Shown: in pieces, positions 59,933 to 64,000 of the stretch
Layout of the letters: the number at the start of each line of letters is the position of its first letter
Position numbering within the stretch: position 1 is the stretch's first letter
DNA from: an uncultured Eubacteriales bacterium
GTDB taxonomy: Bacteria; Bacillota; Clostridia; Oscillospirales; CAG-272
DNA length: 64,000 nucleotides
Assembly: GCA_934394585.1 (NCBI GenBank)
Contig: CAKRQU010000006.1
Location: 1-64,000 of the forward strand
Direction: 5' to 3'
Made by a program: the position numbers and the translations under genes
Notes under the pieces: model-generated
Told to the model about the DNA's origin: nothing
The model's input: the letters and a program-made list of their open reading frames with translations, nothing else
The model's database searches: none

Positions 59933-61024
59933 ATGATAAACAAATTCGATATAGGCAAAGAAGATTCCGTTATCCCGGAGAGGATGGCGAGCGCCTCGTA
60001 CAACAGCGAGGAGGACGCCGATATAGAGGGCGGTCTGCGCCCGAAAACTCTGGATGAATATATAGGTCAGGAAAAGGCGAAGGAAAGCCTGCGCATATAT
60101 ATAGAGGCGTGCAAAAAGCGCGGAGATTCGCTCGATCATGTGCTGCTGTACGGTCCTCCCGGACTCGGCAAAACCACGCTTTCCGCGATAATCGCTTCGG
60201 AGCTTGGCGTGAATATAAAGATAACCTCGGGACCCGCGATAGAAAAGCAGGGCGATCTCGCGGCGCTGCTCACAAATCTCGGCGAAAACGATGTGCTTTT
60301 TATAGACGAGATACATCGCCTTTCCCGCAATATAGAAGAAATACTCTATCCCGCGATGGAGGATTTCGCGCTGGATATAATCATAGGCAAAGGACCTGCG
60401 GCGCGAAGCCTGCGTCTGCCTCTGCCGAAATTTACGCTGATCGGCGCGACCACACGCGCGGGGCAGTTGACCACGCCTCTGCGCGACCGTTTCGGCGTGC
60501 TGATGCGTCTGGAGCTTTATACAAACGACGAACTCGCCACGATAGTGAAGCGCAGTGCGGGCATACTCGATATAGCAATATCGCCGGACGGCGCTTATGA
60601 AATAGCACGGCGCTCCAGAGGTACGCCGCGTATAGCAAACCGCCTGCTCAAGCGCGTGCGCGACTATGCGCAGGTAAAAGGCGACGGAGAAATAACGCGC
60701 GATATCGCGGACAAAGCGCTGCGTATGCTGGAAATAGACGAGCTGGGTCTGGACAATACGGACAGGCGCATGCTCGAAACCATAATAAAATTTTACGACG
60801 GAGGTCCCGTCGGTCTGGATACTCTCGCCGCTACCGTCGGCGAAGAGGCGATAACGCTGGAGGACGTATACGAGCCTTATCTGATACAGATAGGTTTTAT
60901 AAACCGCACGCCGCGCGGCAGATGCGTGACGCGGCTTGCCTATGAGCATCTCGGCATACCTTTCGGAGGAAAAGCCGCATCCGTGGCAGAGAGCGGCGAT
61001 CAGACGAAAATAGATATAGATTGA
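59933..61024 (+). CDS. ruvB: Holliday junction helicase RuvB
   Basis: The AAA+ motor of branch migration. The 363-residue protein has the N-terminal RPKTLDEYIGQEKAKESL, Walker A YGPPGLGKTTLS, Walker B LFIDEIHRL, sensor 1 LIGATTRAG, the arginine finger LRDRFG and a winged-helix C-terminus (FINRTPRGRCVTRLAYEHLG). RuvB is followed 13 bases later by a methyltransferase gene in the same operon. Confidence 0.98.
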   Translation: MINKFDIGKEDSVIPERMASASYNSEEDADIEGGLRPKTLDEYIGQEKAKESLRIYIEACKKRGDSLDHVLLYGPPGLGKTTLSAIIASELGVNIKITSGPAIEKQGDLAALLTNLGENDVLFIDEIHRLSRNIEEILYPAMEDFALDIIIGKGPAARSLRLPLPKFTLIGATTRAGQLTTPLRDRFGVLMRLELYTNDELATIVKRSAGILDIAISPDGAYEIARRSRGTPRIANRLLKRVRDYAQVKGDGEITRDIADKALRMLEIDELGLDNTDRRMLETIIKFYDGGPVGLDTLAATVGEEAITLEDVYEPYLIQIGFINRTPRGRCVTRLAYEHLGIPFGGKAASVAESGDQTKIDID

Positions 61025-61037
61025 CAGAGGAAAATAT

Positions 61038-61898
61038 ATGTGGATAGCAGATAAATGGGAGGAATACACTCTTCTCGACACATCGGACGGGAAAAGGCTC
61101 GAAAAATGGGGAAAATATATCCTTTGCCGACCCGATCCGCAGGTTATATGGAAAAATGTGAAAAACAGCCCGTACTGGAAAAAAGCCGATGCGATATACG
61201 AGCGCGCGGGCGGCGGCGGAAGCTGGCGCAAATGCGATGTTCCCGAAAGCTGGACGCTCGGCTACGGCGCGCTGCGCTTCAAAATAAAGCCGATGGGCTT
61301 CAAGCACACGGGTCTTTTTCCCGAGCAGGCGGTAAACTGGGACTGGTTTTCAGACCTGATAAAAAATGCGAAAAGACCGATAAAGGTGCTCAATCTTTTT
61401 GCATATACGGGCGGTGCCTCAGTCGCCGCGGCTGCGGCGGGCGCTAATGTATGCCATGTGGACGCGGCGAAAAACATGGTGGCGCAGGCAAAGGAAAATG
61501 CGGCTCTCTCGGGACTTTCCGACGCGCCGATAAGATATATCGTGGACGACTGCAAAAAATTTGTGGAAAGAGAAATACGCAGAGGAAACAGATACGACGC
61601 GGTGATAATGGATCCGCCATCCTACGGCAGAGGTCCCTCGGGCGAAATATGGAAGCTGGAGGACAATATAGCGGAGCTGATAAAGCTAGCGGCGGATGTT
61701 CTCTCGGATAAACCGCTTTTCTTTCTTGTAAATTCATATACCACGGGGCTTTCGCCCTCGGCGATGGGCTATATGCTCGGGCTGGAAATGAAAAAGCGCT
61801 TTGGCGGCAGTGTTGAAGCGGATGAAATAGGAATACCCGTTTTGCAGACGGGGCAGGTATTGCCGTGCGGTTCTTCCGCAAGATGGACGGCAGAATAA
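61038..61898 (+). CDS. Class I SAM methyltransferase, RlmI-like (COG1092)
   Basis: A 286-residue protein with a Rossmann-fold SAM domain: motif I VLNLFAYTGGASVAAAAAGA, acidic strand 2 HVDAAKNMVAQAKENA, and the DPPSYGRGPSGE motif typical of the RlmI/RlmK group of rRNA base methyltransferases. The PUA domain of RlmI is absent; instead an about 100-residue N-terminal segment is present. The exact target is unknown. GAGGAAAA precedes the ATG. The next gene starts 17 bases later. Confidence 0.85.
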   Translation: MWIADKWEEYTLLDTSDGKRLEKWGKYILCRPDPQVIWKNVKNSPYWKKADAIYERAGGGGSWRKCDVPESWTLGYGALRFKIKPMGFKHTGLFPEQAVNWDWFSDLIKNAKRPIKVLNLFAYTGGASVAAAAAGANVCHVDAAKNMVAQAKENAALSGLSDAPIRYIVDDCKKFVEREIRRGNRYDAVIMDPPSYGRGPSGEIWKLEDNIAELIKLAADVLSDKPLFFLVNSYTTGLSPSAMGYMLGLEMKKRFGGSVEADEIGIPVLQTGQVLPCGSSARWTAE

Positions 61899-61915
61899 AT
61901 AATATACGGAGAAAT

Positions 61916-62788
61916 ATGGCAGAAATCATTATAAAAACAGAAAATCTGTGCTTTGAATACGAGGAAAACGACGGGAAAGACAAAACTCCCGTGCTGCGCG
62001 GAATAGATATGGAAATAGAACGCGGCAGCTTCACCGCCGTGCTCGGGCACAACGGCAGCGGCAAAAGCACGCTCGCGAAAATAATCAGCATGATACTTAC
62101 GCCCACATCCGGAAAGCTTTTCCTTTTCGGAAAAGAAACCGATACCGCGAAAATGACCGACGATGAATTTTACGATCTGCGCCGCAGGGTGGGAATGGTA
62201 TTTCAGAATCCCGACAATCAGCTCGTGGCGACGGTAGTGGAGGAAGACGTGGCTTTCGGTCCCGAAAATATAGGCGTGCCTCCCGCCGAGATAAGAAAGC
62301 GTGTGGATGATGCGCTCGCCACCGTCGGCATGACGGATTTCGCAAGGCACAGCCCGCATCAGCTTTCCGGCGGACAAAAGCAGAGAGTAGCCATAGCGGG
62401 CATTATCGCGCTGATGCCGGAAATAATCATTTTCGATGAATCCACGGCCATGCTCGACCCATCGGGCAGAGCGGAGGTTCTCGAAACGATAAAGCGGCTG
62501 AACCGCGAAAAGGGAATAACGATAATTCTGATAACGCACTACATGGAGGAAGCCATACTCGCCGACAGAGTTTTGGTTATGGACGACGGGAAAATTCTCA
62601 CGCAGGGCACACCGCGCGAGGTTTTTTCGAAAACCTCCGATATACGCCGCGCGGGAATAGACGTCCCGCAGGTGACGGAGATTTTTTCCGCGCTCGGAAT
62701 AGGCGGAACACCGCTGACACCGGCGGAGGGTGCGGATATCATAGAAAAGCTCATGCTTGAAAAGAAAGCGAAGGAAAAGGCAAATTGA
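61916..62788 (+). CDS. ecfA1: ECF transporter ATPase EcfA1
   Basis: One of two ATPase subunits energising group II ECF vitamin transporters. The 290-residue protein has Walker A GHNGSGKST, the Q-loop FQNPDNQLVATVVEEDVAFG (typical EcfA1), signature LSGGQKQR and Walker B IIIFDESTAMLDP. The start is ATG 61916 behind CGGAG; upstream in-frame codons overlap the methyltransferase end. ecfA2 starts by TTG overlapping this stop. Confidence 0.95.
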   Translation: MAEIIIKTENLCFEYEENDGKDKTPVLRGIDMEIERGSFTAVLGHNGSGKSTLAKIISMILTPTSGKLFLFGKETDTAKMTDDEFYDLRRRVGMVFQNPDNQLVATVVEEDVAFGPENIGVPPAEIRKRVDDALATVGMTDFARHSPHQLSGGQKQRVAIAGIIALMPEIIIFDESTAMLDPSGRAEVLETIKRLNREKGITIILITHYMEEAILADRVLVMDDGKILTQGTPREVFSKTSDIRRAGIDVPQVTEIFSALGIGGTPLTPAEGADIIEKLMLEKKAKEKAN

Positions 62789-63654
62789 ACGATACAGCGG
62801 CGAAGCTCTGCGGAGTTTCATATATTTACAGTGAGAAAACGCCTTTTATGAAAGTGGCTGTCGACAATGTCGATATCACTTTCGAAAAAGGCATGATAAC
62901 AGGTATAATAGGTCATACGGGTAGCGGAAAAAGCACCGTGGCTCAGATGATAAACGGACTTCTGAAGCCGTCGCTCGGCAATGTTTTCGTATGCGGCAGA
63001 GATATATGGGAAAAGCCGAAGGAAATACGGAACGTGCGTTTTGAAGCGGGACTGGTATTTCAGTATCCGGAATATCAGCTTTTTGAGGAAACGGTGAAAA
63101 AGGATATAGCTTTCGGTCCCGCAAATATGGGTCTGTCGCAGGAGGAAATCGACGCGCGTGTATACGATGCCATGGATTTCGTCGGGCTTGACAGAAGCTA
63201 TGCGGAAAAATCCCCCTTTGACCTTTCGGGCGGGCAGAAGCGCAGAGTGGCTATAGCGGGAATAATAGCCATGCGCCCGAAAATACTTATTCTCGATGAA
63301 CCTGCGGCGGGACTCGATCCGCGCGGCAGGGACGAAATTCTTTCCCGCGTATGCGAATACAGAAACAAATACGACGCTTCCGTCGTGATGATAAGCCACA
63401 GCATGGAGGATATGGCGCGGTATTGCGACAGAATTCTCGTGATGAGCGGCGGCAAGGTATTCATGTACGGCACATGCGACGAAATCTTTTCCGAGGCGGA
63501 AAAGCTGGAAAGCGTGGGGCTTTCCGTTCCGCAGGTGACAAAATTTATGTCGGAGCTGAAAAAGCGCGGTTTTGATGTGAATACATCTATATATACCGTG
63601 GAAAAAGCGGAAGCGGAATTGAAACGCCTCCTTTCGGGAGGTGAAGCAAAATGA
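62785..63654 (+). CDS. ecfA2: ECF transporter ATPase EcfA2
   Basis: The second ATPase subunit. The 289-residue protein has Walker A GHTGSGKST, Q-loop FQYPEYQLFEETVKKDIAFG (EcfA2-type), signature LSGGQKRR and Walker B ILILDEPAAGLDP. The TTG start overlaps the ecfA1 stop, and its own stop overlaps the ecfT ATG, so all three are translationally coupled. Confidence 0.95.
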   Translation: MNDTAAKLCGVSYIYSEKTPFMKVAVDNVDITFEKGMITGIIGHTGSGKSTVAQMINGLLKPSLGNVFVCGRDIWEKPKEIRNVRFEAGLVFQYPEYQLFEETVKKDIAFGPANMGLSQEEIDARVYDAMDFVGLDRSYAEKSPFDLSGGQKRRVAIAGIIAMRPKILILDEPAAGLDPRGRDEILSRVCEYRNKYDASVVMISHSMEDMARYCDRILVMSGGKVFMYGTCDEIFSEAEKLESVGLSVPQVTKFMSELKKRGFDVNTSIYTVEKAEAELKRLLSGGEAK

Positions 63655-64000
63655 TGCGCGATATTACGATAGGGCAGTTTTTCCCCGGCACATCCGTGCT
63701 TCATAAAGCCGACCCGAGAATGAAAATCATACTTTCACTGCTCTATATAGTGATGATTTTTCTGACAAACAGCCTCTCGGGATATATTTTCCTTGCGCTT
63801 TTCACCGCGGTTATCACGGTGATATCACGCATTTCCGCCACGGTCGTGCTGAAAAGCGTGAAGCCGCTGTGGTTTATCATAGTATTTACCGCGATAATAA
63901 ATATTTTCTGGACGAAAACAGGCACGCTGCTTTGCTCTTTCTGGAAAATAGAGATATATTCGGGCGGACTGATGACGGCGCTTTTCATGATAATGCGCAT
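63651..64000 (+). CDS. ecfT: ECF transporter transmembrane subunit EcfT (partial)
   Basis: The 5' part, 116 codons, runs off the window. It begins MMRDITIGQFFPGTSVLHKA and DPRMKIILSLLYIVM, the standard EcfT N-terminus, followed by membrane helices (FLALFTAVITVISRI, then LWFIIVFTAIINIFW). EcfT couples the two ATPases to interchangeable S components such as ThiT (18.4 kb). A second ATG at 63654 may be the true start. Confidence 0.93.
   Translation, partial: MMRDITIGQFFPGTSVLHKADPRMKIILSLLYIVMIFLTNSLSGYIFLALFTAVITVISRISATVVLKSVKPLWFIIVFTAIINIFWTKTGTLLCSFWKIEIYSGGLMTALFMIMR

Noticed and set aside
59810..61231. 473-codon open frame on the minus strand across ruvB
   Set aside because: Antisense of ruvB and the adjoining genes; no ribosome-binding site and no protein motif.

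Overview
The window looks like a chromosomal segment of a bacterium in class Clostridia (Bacillota), probably a gut-type Oscillospirales- or Christensenellales-like organism. Supporting signs are the order plsX-rnc-smc-ftsY, the CIRCE-controlled hrcA-grpE-dnaK-dnaJ-prmA-rsmE cluster, a DUF512 gene next to der, a small FeoB-associated Cys-rich protein, group II ECF transporter genes and consensus sigma-A promoters (TTGACA-N17-TATAAT). No phage, insertion sequence, CRISPR array or rRNA operon was seen. The genus is an inference and cannot be settled here.

Layout. 0.3-17.5 kb is a dense co-directional housekeeping block: phospholipid synthesis (plsX, plsY), RNA processing (rnc), chromosome organisation (smc), protein targeting (ftsY), nucleotide clean-up (rdgB), ribosome factors (yhbY, rsfS, der, rpmF), leuS and an LCP cell-wall gene. 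18.4-19.3 kb is a thiamine ECF S component under a TPP riboswitch. 19.4-26.2 kb is the heat-shock cluster. 26.3-38.0 kb holds regulators, a C-terminal processing protease, greA, a lysS with an extra tRNA-binding domain, a three-tRNA operon, an aminotransferase, a MATE exporter and topB. 38.9-42.9 kb is a ferrous-iron operon (feoA, feoA, feoB, Cys-rich protein) facing a DtxR-family regulator, with three copies of an 18-bp operator-like sequence. 42.9-51.5 kb is accessory: a decapitated FtsX permease, a metal-binding protein, a NUDIX/hypoxanthine-DNA-glycosylase fusion, an AraC regulator, an orphan pilin-like adhesin gene behind a tetranucleotide-repeat mini-gene, and fucO. 51.8-57.6 kb is mostly minus strand (cls, nrdR, dusB and smaller genes). 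57.7-64.0 kb returns to plus strand with ruvCAB, an rRNA-type methyltransferase and the ECF energising module ecfA1-ecfA2-ecfT, cut by the window end. That module could power the ThiT protein encoded 43 kb upstream.

The most unusual material is intergenic. A repeat of about 430 bp occurs twice in direct orientation (near 17.7 and 38.3 kb), and its end occurs a third time at position 1. A perfect 62-bp inverted repeat joins the first two sites. The pilin locus has its own strong promoter, a GACA repeat inside a well-started 41-codon ORF, a 21-bp-stem terminator and a hairpin-rich leader. It is the best candidate for an undescribed phase-variable surface system.
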